Shown here in pieces: positions 34,623-43,538 of a stretch of DNA of 64,000 nucleotides. Source of the stretch: a bacterium (GTDB lineage: Bacteria; Desulfobacterota; JAPLJL01); NCBI GenBank assembly GCA_028713675.1, contig JAQTNV010000010.1, forward strand, positions 12,790 to 76,789. Direction: 5' to 3'. Both the position numbers and the translations under genes were made by a program. The notes below the pieces were generated by a model. It was not told the origin of the DNA. It saw only the letters and a program-made list of their open reading frames with translations, and did not search any database. The stretch's first letter is position 1; every line of letters starts with the position of its first letter.

Positions 34623-36068
34623 CTATTTTCCCAGGCGGGATTTGAGGAGCTCGCCCACCCGCTTGGGGTTGGCCTTGCCTTTGCTTTTCTTCATTACCTG
34701 ACCGGTTAGAAACTGAAGAAGTTTCTCCTCACCGGATTTGAAGCGTTCCACTTCCTTGGGGCTATCCTTGATTACTTCGTCAATGATTCCGATCAGGGCC
34801 GACTCGTCCGAAACCTGGGACAGGCCCTGCTCCTGAACGATTTTCTCCGGGTCCTGGCCGTTCTTATACGACTCCTCGAGCACCTTTTTTCCGACCAGCC
34901 CGGAAATTTTCCCCTCATCCACCATCTTGATGATCCGCGCCAGGTTTTGCGGGGTCATCTTGACCGGGCCTCCGCCCTCCGCCCAGTAAATTCTTAAAAA
35001 TTCTCCGGTCACCCAGTTGCTCACCTTCTTGGGCTCCGGATGGATTTTGACGGTTTCGTCAAAAAAATCGGAGACGGGCTTGGCGGCCACCAGGACCTCG
35101 GCGTCATATCGGGTCAGGCCCAGGTCCCGGACGAAGCGGTCCGCTTTTTCCTGGGGAAGCTCAGGTATTTTCTTTTTCAGCTCTTCCACCCAGGAATTTT
35201 CCAGAACCAGGGGCAGAAGGTCGGGCTCGGGAAAATAGCGGTAGTCATGGGCCTCTTCCTTGCCCCGCATCGGCAGGGTGACCTCATTATCGGGATCCCA
35301 GAGCAGGGTTTCCTGAACCACCTTTTTCCCCTCCGAGACGAGCGCGATCTGCCTTTGGATCTCCTTGGCCAGGGCTTTCTCCACGTTTTTGAAGGAGTTC
35401 ATGTTCTTGAGCTCGGTCTTGACCCCCAGGGCGGTTTCGCCGCGGCGGCGGACGGAAACGTTAGCGTCGCAGCGAAGGGACCCCTCCTCCATTTTCCCGT
35501 CGCAAACCCCCAGGTAAACCAGGATCGCGGCCAGGCGGCGGAGATAATCCCCGGCCTCCTCCGGAGTCCGGAGATCCGGTTCCGAAACGATCTCCATCAG
35601 AGGCACCCCGGCACGGTTCAGGTCCACGAAGCTCGATCCGGAATCCGCGCCTTCCCCGTGCACGAGCTTCCCGGCATCCTCCTCCAGATGGACCCGGGTG
35701 ATCCCGATCTTCCGGAGCCCGTTCCCGCCCGCGGGGATCTCGAGCGAGCCCCGGAGCGCCAGGGGTGACTCATACTGGGAGATCTGGTAGCCCTTGGGCA
35801 GGTCCGGGTAGAAATAATTCTTCCGGGCGAAGACCGAGCGGGGAGGGATTTCCTCGCAATGCAGGGCCAGGGAGGTCATGATCGCGAATTCCACCACCTT
35901 CCGGTTGATTACCGGCAGGACCCCGGGCATCCCCAGGCAGACCGGGCAGGTATGGCTGTTCGGCTGGTCCCCGAACCGGGTCGAGCAGCCGCAGAAGATC
36001 TTGGACTGGGTCTGGAGCTGGGCGTGGACCTCGAGGCCGATTACTGATTCAAAAGCTTTATCATTCAT
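34623..36068 (-). CDS. gatB: Asp/Glu-tRNA amidotransferase subunit B
   Basis: A 481-residue GatB of normal size. It binds misacylated Glu-tRNA(Gln) or Asp-tRNA(Asn) and phosphorylates it, with GatA and GatC supplying ammonia. Visible motifs are [53 protein letters not shown] and the tail [11 protein letters not shown]. gatA and gatC are not in this window. Confidence 0.97.
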   Translation of the reverse strand: MNDKAFESVIGLEVHAQLQTQSKIFCGCSTRFGDQPNSHTCPVCLGMPGVLPVINRKVVEFAIMTSLALHCEEIPPRSVFARKNYFYPDLPKGYQISQYESPLALRGSLEIPAGGNGLRKIGITRVHLEEDAGKLVHGEGADSGSSFVDLNRAGVPLMEIVSEPDLRTPEEAGDYLRRLAAILVYLGVCDGKMEEGSLRCDANVSVRRRGETALGVKTELKNMNSFKNVEKALAKEIQRQIALVSEGKKVVQETLLWDPDNEVTLPMRGKEEAHDYRYFPEPDLLPLVLENSWVEELKKKIPELPQEKADRFVRDLGLTRYDAEVLVAAKPVSDFFDETVKIHPEPKKVSNWVTGEFLRIYWAEGGGPVKMTPQNLARIIKMVDEGKISGLVGKKVLEESYKNGQDPEKIVQEQGLSQVSDESALIGIIDEVIKDSPKEVERFKSGEEKLLQFLTGQVMKKSKGKANPKRVGELLKSRLGK

Positions 36069-36070
36069 AG

Positions 36071-36105
36071 TTCAAAGTCCAAAGGTCAAAGGTCAAAGTT
36101 CGAAG
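36071..36105. repeat. Heptamer array, 5 units
   Basis: TTCAAAG, TCCAAAG, GTCAAAG, GTCAAAG, TTCGAAG, beginning two bases upstream of the gatB start codon. This is one of the few arrays at a 5' end. Confidence 0.85.
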
Positions 36106-36120
36106 GAAAGATATAAAACA

Positions 36121-36143
36121 GCATCAGCAAGCTGATGCGCTCC
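36121..36143 (-). repeat. GGAG-headed hairpin
   Basis: The minus strand reads GGAG then CGCATCAGC-TTGC-TGATGC. Confidence 0.7.
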
Positions 36144-36224
36144 AAAAAAGAAAACCCTGAATTCCGGCTTCCTCCTGCGCCGAGGCTTCGGAGGACAAGT
36201 CCGCCGGAATGACGATATTTATTT

Positions 36225-36259
36225 TTTACTGCTTACTGCCTACTCCTTACTGTTTACTG
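36225..36259. repeat. Heptamer array, 5 units
   Basis: TTTACTG, CTTACTG, CCTACTC, CTTACTG, TTTACTG, followed at once by a GGGAGC palindrome. Confidence 0.85.
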
Positions 36260-36296
36260 GGAGCGAAGCTCCCTGCTGCCTACTTCTTACTGACAG

Positions 36297-36320
36297 CGCA
36301 GCCTAAAGGCTGCGGCTACC
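36297..36320 (-). repeat. GTAG-headed hairpin
   Basis: The minus strand reads GGTAGC then CGCAGCC-TTTA-GGCTGCG. Confidence 0.72.
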
Positions 36321-36343
36321 TTAGAATGACAAATAAATATATT

Positions 36344-36378
36344 TCAATCGTCAATCGTAAATCGTCAATCGTCAATCG
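36344..36378. repeat. Heptamer array, 5 units
   Basis: TCAATCG, TCAATCG, TAAATCG, TCAATCG, TCAATCG. A second array with the same unit lies 95 bp further on (36474). Confidence 0.9.
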
Positions 36379-36406
36379 TCAATTTGCGCCTTGCGCTCTG
36401 CTTTTC

Positions 36407-36429
36407 GCAAGGCTAAAGCCTTGCCCTAC
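36407..36429 (-). repeat. GTAG-headed hairpin
   Basis: The minus strand reads GTAG then GGCAAGGC-TTTA-GCCTTGC. Confidence 0.72.
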
Positions 36430-36473
36430 ATTTGCCCTATGCCCTTTGCGATCACAAATCAGGTTTTCACTCG

Positions 36474-36501
36474 TCAATCGTAAATCGTCAATCGTCAATT
36501 T
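36474..36501. repeat. Heptamer array, 4 units, running into the mtnP stop
   Basis: TCAATCG, TAAATCG, TCAATCG, TCAATTT. It overlaps the complement of the mtnP stop codon (36500-36502). Confidence 0.85.
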
Positions 36502-37435
36502 ATTTTATGACTCCTTTGAGGATGGGGGCGAGTGTCTTTTTCAGCCGAGCAGGGATGGCTTTCGGGTCGGTGACAATGGCGTCCTTCAAGGCCTGGCTGC
36601 AGACGCAATTCCTCGCTTCCGGCAAATGGGGGATCGCGCCCGCGATCATTTCCTTGGCCTTGCCGATGGTGGCCTTCATTACCTTGATCACATCCTCGAT
36701 CTCGACCTCGCCTTCCCGCTCGTTCCAGCAGTCGTAGTCGGTGACCATCGCCACCGTGGCGTAGCAGATCTCGGCCTCGCGGGCGAGGCGGGCTTCCGGG
36801 AGGTTGGTCATCCCGATCACCGAAACCCCCCACTGGCGGTAGATGTCGGACTCCGCCCGGGTGGAAAACTGCGGCCCCTCGATGCAGATGTAGGTCCCCT
36901 GCCGGTGCAGCCGGAAGCCCTTTTCCTCGCCGACCCGGGCCAGGATCCCGGCCATGACCGGGCAGACCGGGTGGGCCAGGGCCACGTGCGCGACGATCTC
37001 TCGGGAGAAAAAGGTGCGGGGCCGGGCGGCGGTCCGGTCGAAGAACTGGTCGGGCAGAACGATATCGCCGGGATGGATCTCCTCGCGCATGCTCCCCACC
37101 GCGCTGACCGAGAAGATGCGCTCGGTGCCGAGCAGCTTGAAGCCGAAGATGTTGGCGCGGAAATTGATATCCCCGGGCGGGATCCGGTGGCCGCGGCCGT
37201 GGCGGGCCAGGAAGGCCAGGCGCCGGCCGCCCATCCGGCCGATCACGAACGGGTCGGAGGGTTCCCCGAAGGGGGTCTTGACCCTGACCTCCCGGATGTC
37301 GGTAAGTCCGGGCATCTCGTAAAGCCCCACCCCCCCGATCACCCCGATGGTCCCGGCCTCAAAAATTTTATTGCTTTTTTTACCAACCGAAATGTGGGGT
37401 TTCTTTTTCTTGCGTTTCATTCGTTTCCCCTTCAT
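36500..37435 (-). CDS. mtnP: S-methyl-5'-thioadenosine phosphorylase
   Basis: A 311-residue purine nucleoside phosphorylase family 2 enzyme that splits methylthioadenosine to adenine and methylthioribose-1-phosphate. Motifs include IGVIGGVGLYEMPGL, RHGRGHRIPPGDINFRANI, YICIEGPQFSTRAES and VIGMTNLPEARLAREAEICYATVAMVTDYDCW. A lysine-rich N-terminal extension of about 25 residues precedes the usual start. It lies downstream of ndk on the same strand. Confidence 0.93.
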   Translation of the reverse strand: MKGKRMKRKKKKPHISVGKKSNKIFEAGTIGVIGGVGLYEMPGLTDIREVRVKTPFGEPSDPFVIGRMGGRRLAFLARHGRGHRIPPGDINFRANIFGFKLLGTERIFSVSAVGSMREEIHPGDIVLPDQFFDRTAARPRTFFSREIVAHVALAHPVCPVMAGILARVGEEKGFRLHRQGTYICIEGPQFSTRAESDIYRQWGVSVIGMTNLPEARLAREAEICYATVAMVTDYDCWNEREGEVEIEDVIKVMKATIGKAKEMIAGAIPHLPEARNCVCSQALKDAIVTDPKAIPARLKKTLAPILKGVIK

Positions 37436-37488
37436 TTAATCGAGATTGCTTCGTCGCTTGCGCTTCTCGCAATGACAATTCTTCCAGA

Positions 37489-37516
37489 CTGGATTCCCGC
37501 TTTCGCGGGAATGACG
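37489..37516. repeat. dRS3-like palindrome
   Basis: CTGGATTCCCGC-TTTC-GCGGGAATGACG, the closest copy to the Neisseria dRS3 core ATTCCC...GGGAAT. Confidence 0.8.
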
Positions 37517-37575
37517 GAATTAGCATGGATACTCCCGCCTTGGGCGGTACGGGAATGACTTTCGAGAAAACAACC

Positions 37576-37603
37576 CGAAACCAGAAACCCGAAACTCGGA
37601 ACT
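37576..37603. repeat. Heptamer array, 4 units, near the ndk stop
   Basis: CGAAACC, AGAAACC, CGAAACT, CGGAACT, ending 14 bases before the ndk stop codon. Confidence 0.8.
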
Positions 37604-37617
37604 GATTTATGCTTGAA

Positions 37618-38046
37618 TTACCCGGCCTGGATCCCGATGATCTCCAGCCGGTTGAAGAAGTTGGGAATCTCGTAGTCCGCCGAGGCTTTCGAATCGGAGC
37701 CGTGGATGATGTTGTACCGGATGGAATCCGCGAATTCATTCCGGATGGTGCCCTTCTCGGCCTTCTTGGGATCGGTGGTGCCCATGATCTGCCGCACCCG
37801 GGTAATCGCCCTTTCCCCTTCCAGCACGCAGGCGATGATGGGGCCGGAGGTCATGAACTGGACCAGTTCCTCGAAAAAGGGCTGTTCCTTGTGAACCTGG
37901 TAAAAGCCCTCCGCCTGGGACCGGTTGATCCGGACCAGCTTGATGGCCCGGATATCCAGGCCGTTGCTCTCGAAACGCTTGAGGATCTCACCGACCAGAT
38001 GCTTCTTGACTCCATCCGGCTTGATCAAAATCAGGGTCTGCTCCAT
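37618..38046 (-). CDS. ndk: Nucleoside diphosphate kinase
   Basis: A 142-residue NDK with the phospho-His at His115 in NIIHGSDSKASA. It equalises NTP pools by ping-pong phosphate transfer. It follows the 2-oxoglutarate oxidoreductase genes and may be part of the same transcript; a link to nucleotide turnover by succinyl-CoA synthetase upstream is plausible but inferred. Confidence 0.97.
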   Translation of the reverse strand: MEQTLILIKPDGVKKHLVGEILKRFESNGLDIRAIKLVRINRSQAEGFYQVHKEQPFFEELVQFMTSGPIIACVLEGERAITRVRQIMGTTDPKKAEKGTIRNEFADSIRYNIIHGSDSKASADYEIPNFFNRLEIIGIQAG

Positions 38047-38146
38047 TTTTCCTTTCCTTCTTGGATCTGCTGAAAAAATCCGGTCTGAATTTAGACTTTA
38101 TCGCGGGCGATTCCTTGGTTTCGGCGGGTTTTGGGGTATTTCCAAT

Positions 38147-38743
38147 CTATTTGATCCGGGAAAGCATTTTCTTCCCGTATTTGTATCCCTGCTCAAAGGC
38201 CTTGAAGTTCAATTCCTCGGTCCCCTTGGGCACCAGGTCCTGGATTGCCTTCTTGGCCGACTCCGGCTTCAGGTATTCGGTCACGGCGGAGAAAAAACCC
38301 ACCATCACGATATTGACCACCAGACGCTTGCCCAACTCCTCGGCCAGCCGGGTGGCCGGGATGCCCAGGGCCCGGTTACCCCAGGAAGCGACTTCATCCT
38401 TGTTGACCCGGACAATATCCTCCTCGTAAAGGAGCAGGGCATGGGGCCCCAGGTAGCCGCCGTACTTGCGGTAGGCCTCGTCGGACATGCAGACCTGGAT
38501 CCGGGGCTGGGCCACGTAGGGGTAGTCGATCCGGTTATCGGAGATGATCACCTGGACACTGCAGGAGCCGCCCCGGGCCTCCGGCCCGAAGCTCTGGGTC
38601 AGAACCGTCTGCTTCCCTTCGTAGAGCGCCGCGGCCCGGCCGATGATAAACCCGGACATAATCACGCCCTGGCCCCCGAACCCGCTGATCCGGATCTCGA
38701 TCTGCGGGTTTTCCAGCTTTACCTTTTTTAATAACTTGGGCAT
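38147..38743 (-). CDS. korC: 2-oxoglutarate:ferredoxin oxidoreductase, gamma subunit
   Basis: A 198-residue gamma subunit. It begins with a lysine-rich lead then EIRISGFGGQGVIMSGFIIGRAA, the typical start, followed by SFGPEARGGSCSVQVIISD. It completes the four-subunit KorABCD enzyme, last of the set in transcription order, 19 bp after korB. Confidence 0.93.
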   Translation of the reverse strand: MPKLLKKVKLENPQIEIRISGFGGQGVIMSGFIIGRAAALYEGKQTVLTQSFGPEARGGSCSVQVIISDNRIDYPYVAQPRIQVCMSDEAYRKYGGYLGPHALLLYEEDIVRVNKDEVASWGNRALGIPATRLAEELGKRLVVNIVMVGFFSAVTEYLKPESAKKAIQDLVPKGTEELNFKAFEQGYKYGKKMLSRIK

Positions 38744-38762
38744 TCCCTCTCCGGATGAATTC

Positions 38763-39662
38763 CTACTTTTCCCAGAACGAAGGCCGCTGGTAGCGGGCCC
38801 CCATCGCCTTCCCGAGATGCTCGTCCATGGCCTGGATATATCCGGGCCGTTCCCGGTCCACGAATTTCCCGACGATGATTTCCTGGCGTTTCTGCTCGAT
38901 CGCCACCGACCGGGTTTCGGCGCCGTTCTGGATCCGCGAGTTTTCCTTCAGGTAAACCATTTCCTGCAAGGCGTCCCCCAGCCGGTTCCGGCGCAGGTAA
39001 AGCTCCGGGCAGGGGCTGATCACCTCGATGAAGCTCAAACCGTCCTTGTTCATGGCTTCGACCATCGCCCGGGTCAGCTGGCGGACATGGTAAACGGTCC
39101 AGCGGGCCACGTAGTTGGCCCCGCAGACATCCATCAGGTAAGGCAGGTTCAACGGGTATTCGTAGTTGCCGTAGGGGGCAGTGGTCCCGAAAGCCTCGTG
39201 CGGGGTGGTCGGGCCGAACTGTCCGCCGGTCATCCCGTAATTCAGGTTATTGACGAGGATCACGGTGAGGTCCACATTCCTCCGGGCCGCGTGAATCAGG
39301 TGGTTGCCGCCGATCGAGGTCAGGTCCCCGTCGCCCGAGTAAACCACCACCTTGAGCTTGGGATTGGCGAGTTTGAGGCCGGTGGCGAAGGGAATGGCCC
39401 GGCCATGGGTGGTATGGAACGAATCCAGGCGGAGATACCCGGCGACCCGGCCGGTGCAGCCGATCCCGGAAACCACTGAGAGCAAATTCTGGTCGATGCC
39501 GCTCTCCAGCACCGCCCGGGCAAAAGCCCCCATCGAGATCCCGATCCCGCAGCCCGGGCACCACATGTGGGGCAGGCGCTCCATCCGGATCAGGCTCTCA
39601 ATCGGGTTTTGCGGCCGCGGCTCGATACTGAGCGGCGTTTCCTTTTTCGTCTGCTTCTTCAC
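38763..39662 (-). CDS. korB: 2-oxoglutarate:ferredoxin oxidoreductase, beta (TPP) subunit
   Basis: A 299-residue beta subunit. MWCPGCGIGISMGAF carries the Fe-S and active-site cysteines and VYSGDGDLTSIGGNHLIHAARRN is the thiamine-diphosphate motif (GDGD). It interconverts 2-oxoglutarate plus CoA with succinyl-CoA plus CO2 using ferredoxin, in either direction. Confidence 0.95.
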   Translation of the reverse strand: MKKQTKKETPLSIEPRPQNPIESLIRMERLPHMWCPGCGIGISMGAFARAVLESGIDQNLLSVVSGIGCTGRVAGYLRLDSFHTTHGRAIPFATGLKLANPKLKVVVYSGDGDLTSIGGNHLIHAARRNVDLTVILVNNLNYGMTGGQFGPTTPHEAFGTTAPYGNYEYPLNLPYLMDVCGANYVARWTVYHVRQLTRAMVEAMNKDGLSFIEVISPCPELYLRRNRLGDALQEMVYLKENSRIQNGAETRSVAIEQKRQEIIVGKFVDRERPGYIQAMDEHLGKAMGARYQRPSFWEK

Positions 39663-39706
39663 TATTATTCTTTAGGTTTATTTATTTTATTTTTTTCTCT
39701 TCGCTT

Positions 39707-39741
39707 TCAGCTCTATGCGCTTTGCTCTCTGCTCGATGCCA
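39707..39741. repeat. Heptamer array, 5 units, touching the korA stop
   Basis: TCAGCTC, TATGCGC, TTTGCTC, TCTGCTC, GATGCCA. It ends at 39741, the base beside the complement of the korA stop codon (39742-39744). Confidence 0.8.
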
Positions 39742-40941
39742 CTACAGCCTGACTATCTCCCGGATCGCCCGGAGAATGTCCTCCGGCTGGTGCACCGTGC
39801 CTCCGCCGTGGGGAACGAGGGTAACCGGCACCTTGCCGGCCACCAGCCGCTCCACTTCCAGGGAAATCTGGCCGTAATTCAGCTCGGGCACGACGAATCC
39901 TCCCGCCATCCCCGCCAGCTGGCGGATCCGCTTCTCGGGAAACGGCCAGACCACGATCGGGCGGAAACGGCCGACCTTGATCCCCTGCTTGCGGGCCATT
40001 TCCACCGCCCGGCTCGCCACCCGCGAGGTGATCCCGTAGGAAAGCACGATCACCTCCGCGCCCTCGCAGTCCTCTTCCTCGAAGCGCACGATCTGTTCCG
40101 CGTTGGTCCGGATCTTTTCGACCAGGCGGTGGACCAGCTTGCCCTGGGCCTCGGCGTTCATGGTCGGGTAACCGCGCTCGTCGTGCGTCAGCCCGGTGAT
40201 GTGGAACCTCCGGCCGGTCCCGGCCTTGACGAACCAGGGCACCAGGTCCTTGCCGGTCCGGTAGGGAAGGTATTCCTCGATCGGCAGGGTGGTATAACGG
40301 CGGTTGAAAACCTTGATTTTTTCCGCCGGCGGGATCACCACCCGCTCGGCCATGTGCCCGACGCATTCGTCCATCATCACGAAGGTCGGGACCCGGAACT
40401 CCTCGGAGAGGTTGAAGGCCTGGATGGTCAGGTCAAAACATTCCTGGGGCGAATTCGGCACCAGGGCGATGACTTCGTAATCCCCGTGGGAGCCCCAGCG
40501 CACCTGCATCATGTCCGCCTGGCCGGGGAGCGTGGGGAGACCGGTGGAGGGCCCGGCCCGCTGGACATCGATGATCACGCAGGGGGTTTCCAGCATCGCG
40601 GCCAGCCCGATGTGTTCCATCATCAGGGTAAACCCGGGCCCCGAGCTGACGGTCATGGTCTTCAGCCCGGCCCAGGCCGCGCCCTGGATGGCGATCGAAC
40701 TGGCGAGTTCATCCTCCATCTGGATGAAGACCCCGCCGACCGTGGGGATCCGGGAGGCAAAGCGCTCCACGATCTCGGTGGAGGGAGTGATCGGATAACC
40801 CGCCACGAACCGGCAGCCCGCGGCCAGGGCACCCTCGCAGGCGGACTGGTCGCCATTCATGAAATGGACGCCGGTCAGCACCCCCTTGGGATCGGCGGTG
40901 GCGTGATTCAGATCCTTAGCTTTCGGATTCGTCTTTTTCAC
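39742..40941 (-). CDS. korA: 2-oxoglutarate:ferredoxin oxidoreductase, alpha subunit
   Basis: A 399-residue alpha subunit with FMNGDQSACEGALAAGCRFVAGYPITPSTEI at the N-terminal domain, MTVSSGPGFTLMMEHIGLAAMLETP and a C-terminal VPELNYGQISLEVERL domain. Its start overlaps korD by 26 bp, so the two are translationally coupled. The family also includes 2-oxoisovalerate enzymes; the context with sucCD supports 2-oxoglutarate. Confidence 0.94.
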   Translation of the reverse strand: MKKTNPKAKDLNHATADPKGVLTGVHFMNGDQSACEGALAAGCRFVAGYPITPSTEIVERFASRIPTVGGVFIQMEDELASSIAIQGAAWAGLKTMTVSSGPGFTLMMEHIGLAAMLETPCVIIDVQRAGPSTGLPTLPGQADMMQVRWGSHGDYEVIALVPNSPQECFDLTIQAFNLSEEFRVPTFVMMDECVGHMAERVVIPPAEKIKVFNRRYTTLPIEEYLPYRTGKDLVPWFVKAGTGRRFHITGLTHDERGYPTMNAEAQGKLVHRLVEKIRTNAEQIVRFEEEDCEGAEVIVLSYGITSRVASRAVEMARKQGIKVGRFRPIVVWPFPEKRIRQLAGMAGGFVVPELNYGQISLEVERLVAGKVPVTLVPHGGGTVHQPEDILRAIREIVRL

Positions 40942-41167
40942 TGATCAACTTCTCCGACCAGATGGCGAAATCAGGGCAGACCATCCCGCACATGTTGCAG
41001 CCGCTGCACTTATCCGGGGTGACGATCTCGGGGAAGTGAAAACCTCCCCGGTTCATGGTCCCGGAGGCCCGGAGGGCTTTCAGCGGACAGAATTCGATGC
41101 AGAAACCGCAGCCCTTGCAGCGGTCCGCCACCGTATGTACTTTGCCTCTCGGTCCCTTGGCTGGCAT
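40916..41167 (-). CDS. korD: 2-oxoglutarate:ferredoxin oxidoreductase, delta (ferredoxin) subunit
   Basis: An 83-residue 2[4Fe-4S] ferredoxin-like subunit with CKGCGFCIEFCP and CSGCNMCGMVCP, the two cluster-binding motifs. It is the first kor gene in the transcript, 218 bp after sucD. Confidence 0.94.
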   Translation of the reverse strand: MPAKGPRGKVHTVADRCKGCGFCIEFCPLKALRASGTMNRGGFHFPEIVTPDKCSGCNMCGMVCPDFAIWSEKLISEKDESES

Positions 41168-41280
41168 ATTATTATTCTTCTAAAAATTCAATTTGAGATA
41201 TTAAACATTTAGGCCGCCGATGTCCAGAGGCATTCCTTCGACCTCCGGGCTGAGATAAGCCATCCGTTATCCTATTGAAA

Positions 41281-41335
41281 AAGGGAGCCCACAGAGGGGT
41301 TCATCCTGAAAGGATTCACCCTGAAGGGCTCCCTT
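41281..41335. other. Long-stem hairpin between sucD and korD
   Basis: Outer arms AAGGGAGCCC (41281-41290) and GGGCTCCCTT (41326-41335) pair perfectly, with an inner ATCCT-GAA-AGGAT hairpin. There is no T-run, so it is more likely a repeat or an RNA-processing or stability element than a simple terminator. A similar GGGAGCCC...GGGCTCCC stem is at 24118. Confidence 0.55.
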
Positions 41336-41353
41336 GAATTTATTCAATCAAAC

Positions 41354-41381
41354 TATAAACTCGAAACCAGAAACTCGAAAC
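41354..41381. repeat. Heptamer array, 4 units, next to the sucD stop
   Basis: TATAAAC, TCGAAAC, CAGAAAC, TCGAAAC, ending four bases before the sucD stop codon. Confidence 0.82.
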
Positions 41382-41385
41382 TTTC

Positions 41386-42270
41386 TTATTTAATCTTCAG
41401 CATCTTGGCGACCGTGGAACCGATCTCGGCCGGGCTCTGGGCCACTGCCACCCCGCATTCCTTAAAGGTGTTGATCTTCTCGGTCGCGGTACCCTTGCCG
41501 CCGCTGATGATCGCTCCGGCATGCCCCATCCGGCGCCCCGGAGGCGCGGTCATCCCGGCCACGAAAGCGGCCACCGGTTTCTTCATCTTGGCCTTGACCA
41601 GGCGGGCGGCGTCCTCCTCGGCGTTGCCCCCGATCTCGCCGATCACCATCACCCCGTCGGTCTCCGGGTCGGCCTCAAACAGGGGAAGCAGGTCGGTGAA
41701 AATCGAACCCACGATCGGATCGCCGCCGATCCCGATCGCCGTGCTCTGGGCGATCCCGAGTTCGGAAAGCTGCTTGACCGCCTCGTAGGTCAGGGTCCCG
41801 CTCCGGGAGATCACACCCACCTTCTTTTTCCCTTTGGCGAGGAAAATATCGCCGGGCATGATCCCGATCTTGCACTTCCCCGGGCTGATGATCCCCGGGC
41901 AGTTGGGCCCGATCAGGCGGGCCTTCTTCTCCGCGACATACCGGGAGGCCTTGACCATATCCAGGGGGGGTATCCCCTCGGTAATGCAGATGATGACGGC
42001 AATCCCGGCGTCGGCCGATTCCAGGATCGCGTCGGTGGCAAAGGACGCGGGCACGAAGATGATCGAGGCGTTGGCCCCTTCCTTCTTGACCGCTTCCGCC
42101 ACCCCGTTGAAAACCGGGGTGCCTTCATGTTGGGTTCCGCCTTTGCCCGGCGTAACCCCGGCCACCACTTTGGTTCCGTAGGCCTTCATCTGGGCGGCGT
42201 GGAAGCTGCCCTCCCCGCCGGTAATCCCCTGGACCACAACCCGAGTATTCTGATCGACGATTATGCTCAT
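41386..42270 (-). CDS. sucD: Succinyl-CoA synthetase alpha subunit
   Basis: A 294-residue alpha subunit. It has a CoA-binding Rossmann start ([19 protein letters not shown]), [34 protein letters not shown] and the phospho-His loop [18 protein letters not shown]. It pairs with SucC 12 bp upstream to interconvert succinyl-CoA and succinate with substrate-level phosphorylation. Confidence 0.97.
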   Translation of the reverse strand: MSIIVDQNTRVVVQGITGGEGSFHAAQMKAYGTKVVAGVTPGKGGTQHEGTPVFNGVAEAVKKEGANASIIFVPASFATDAILESADAGIAVIICITEGIPPLDMVKASRYVAEKKARLIGPNCPGIISPGKCKIGIMPGDIFLAKGKKKVGVISRSGTLTYEAVKQLSELGIAQSTAIGIGGDPIVGSIFTDLLPLFEADPETDGVMVIGEIGGNAEEDAARLVKAKMKKPVAAFVAGMTAPPGRRMGHAGAIISGGKGTATEKINTFKECGVAVAQSPAEIGSTVAKMLKIK

Positions 42271-42282
42271 GGTTTTTCTTCC

Positions 42283-43449
42283 TTATTTTTTGATGAAACT
42301 GACGACTTTTTCCGCCGCCGCTTTTAATCCCTTGGCCTCAACGATATTCAGCTTCGATTCCTTCAGGATCTGCCCGGCCTCTTTAGCGTTGGTCCCTTCG
42401 AGCCTGACCACCAGGGGCACCTGCAGGCCGCCCGGAAGGCTCTGGGCCGCCTGTACGATCCCGGTCGCGACCCGGTCGCAGCGGACGATCCCGCCGAAAA
42501 TATTGACCAGGATCGCTTTCACCTTGGGATCGCCGAGGATGATCCGGAAACCGTTCCCGATGGTTTCCGCGCTGGCCCCGCCCCCGACATCCAGGAAGTT
42601 GGCCGGCTCGCCGCCGGAATACTTGATGATATCCATGGTGGCCATGGCCAGGCCCGCACCGTTGACCATGCAGCCCACGTTCCCGTCCAAGTGAATATAG
42701 TTCAGATTGAACTTGCTGGCCTCGACCTCGAGGGGATCCTCCTCCGCCAGGTCCCGGAGCTTGACCTGATCGGGATGGCGGAAGAGCCCGTTGTCATCCA
42801 GGTTCAGCTTGGCGTCCAGGGCCATGATGTCGCCTTCGGGGGTGACGATCAGGGGGTTGATCTCGGCCAGGGTGCAGTCCTCCTTCTGGAAACAGTTCAC
42901 CAGTCCCTGGATCACCGCGGCGAACGCCTTGGTTTGCTCCTTGGTGATCCCGAGGGCCGCGGTCAGCCGGCGGAGCTGGAAAGAGAGAAGGCCGGTGATG
43001 GGGCTGATCCCCTCGCGCAGGATCTTTTCCGGGTTCTTCTTCGCCACTTCCTCGATCTCCATCCCGCCTTCCGCGCTGGCGATCAAGACCGGCTGGGCGG
43101 TATTGCGATCCACCACCACGCCGATGTAAAGCTCGCGGGCCACGTTCGAGGCCTCTTCCACCAGGACCGATTTGACCTTCCGGCCTTCCGGCCCGGTCTG
43201 ATGGGTGACCAGGGTCATCCCGATGATCTGGCCCGCGACCTTCTCGGCTTCCGCGGGGTTATCGGCGGTTTTGATTCCGCCGCCCTTGCCCCGGCCGCCG
43301 GCGTGGATCTGGGCCTTGACCACCACTTTCTTGCCGATGGTCTCCGCCACCTTCCGGGCTTCCTGCGGATTGAAAGCCACCTGGCCCTTGGGGATCTTGA
43401 CCCCATAGCGGGCGATGATTTCCTTCGCCTGATATTCATGGATCTTCAT
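42283..43449 (-). CDS. sucC: Succinyl-CoA synthetase beta subunit
   Basis: A 388-residue ATP-grasp beta subunit: MKIHEYQAKEIIARYGV, VVKAQIHAGGRGKGGGIK, LAEINPLIVTPEGDIMALDAKL and NVGCMVNGAGLAMATMDIIK are all as in the family. Nucleotide preference (ADP or GDP) cannot be fixed from motifs alone. Confidence 0.97.
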   Translation of the reverse strand: MKIHEYQAKEIIARYGVKIPKGQVAFNPQEARKVAETIGKKVVVKAQIHAGGRGKGGGIKTADNPAEAEKVAGQIIGMTLVTHQTGPEGRKVKSVLVEEASNVARELYIGVVVDRNTAQPVLIASAEGGMEIEEVAKKNPEKILREGISPITGLLSFQLRRLTAALGITKEQTKAFAAVIQGLVNCFQKEDCTLAEINPLIVTPEGDIMALDAKLNLDDNGLFRHPDQVKLRDLAEEDPLEVEASKFNLNYIHLDGNVGCMVNGAGLAMATMDIIKYSGGEPANFLDVGGGASAETIGNGFRIILGDPKVKAILVNIFGGIVRCDRVATGIVQAAQSLPGGLQVPLVVRLEGTNAKEAGQILKESKLNIVEAKGLKAAAEKVVSFIKK

Positions 43450-43538
43450 GTTTTCCTCAAATTGGGTTGCACCGGCTGTCCGTTCGGATCCTGGTCCAAA
43501 AGTCTCCCAGGATTTGAAGGCCAGCCGGCGATTGCCAT

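Larger units (their letters stand above)
36069..36499. other. Gene-free stretch made almost wholly of repeats
   Basis: It contains heptamer arrays at 36071, 36225, 36344 and 36474, a GGAG hairpin (36121), GTAG hairpins (36297 and 36407) and a GGGAGC-GAA-GCTCCC palindrome near 36259. No gene was recognised. Confidence 0.8.
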
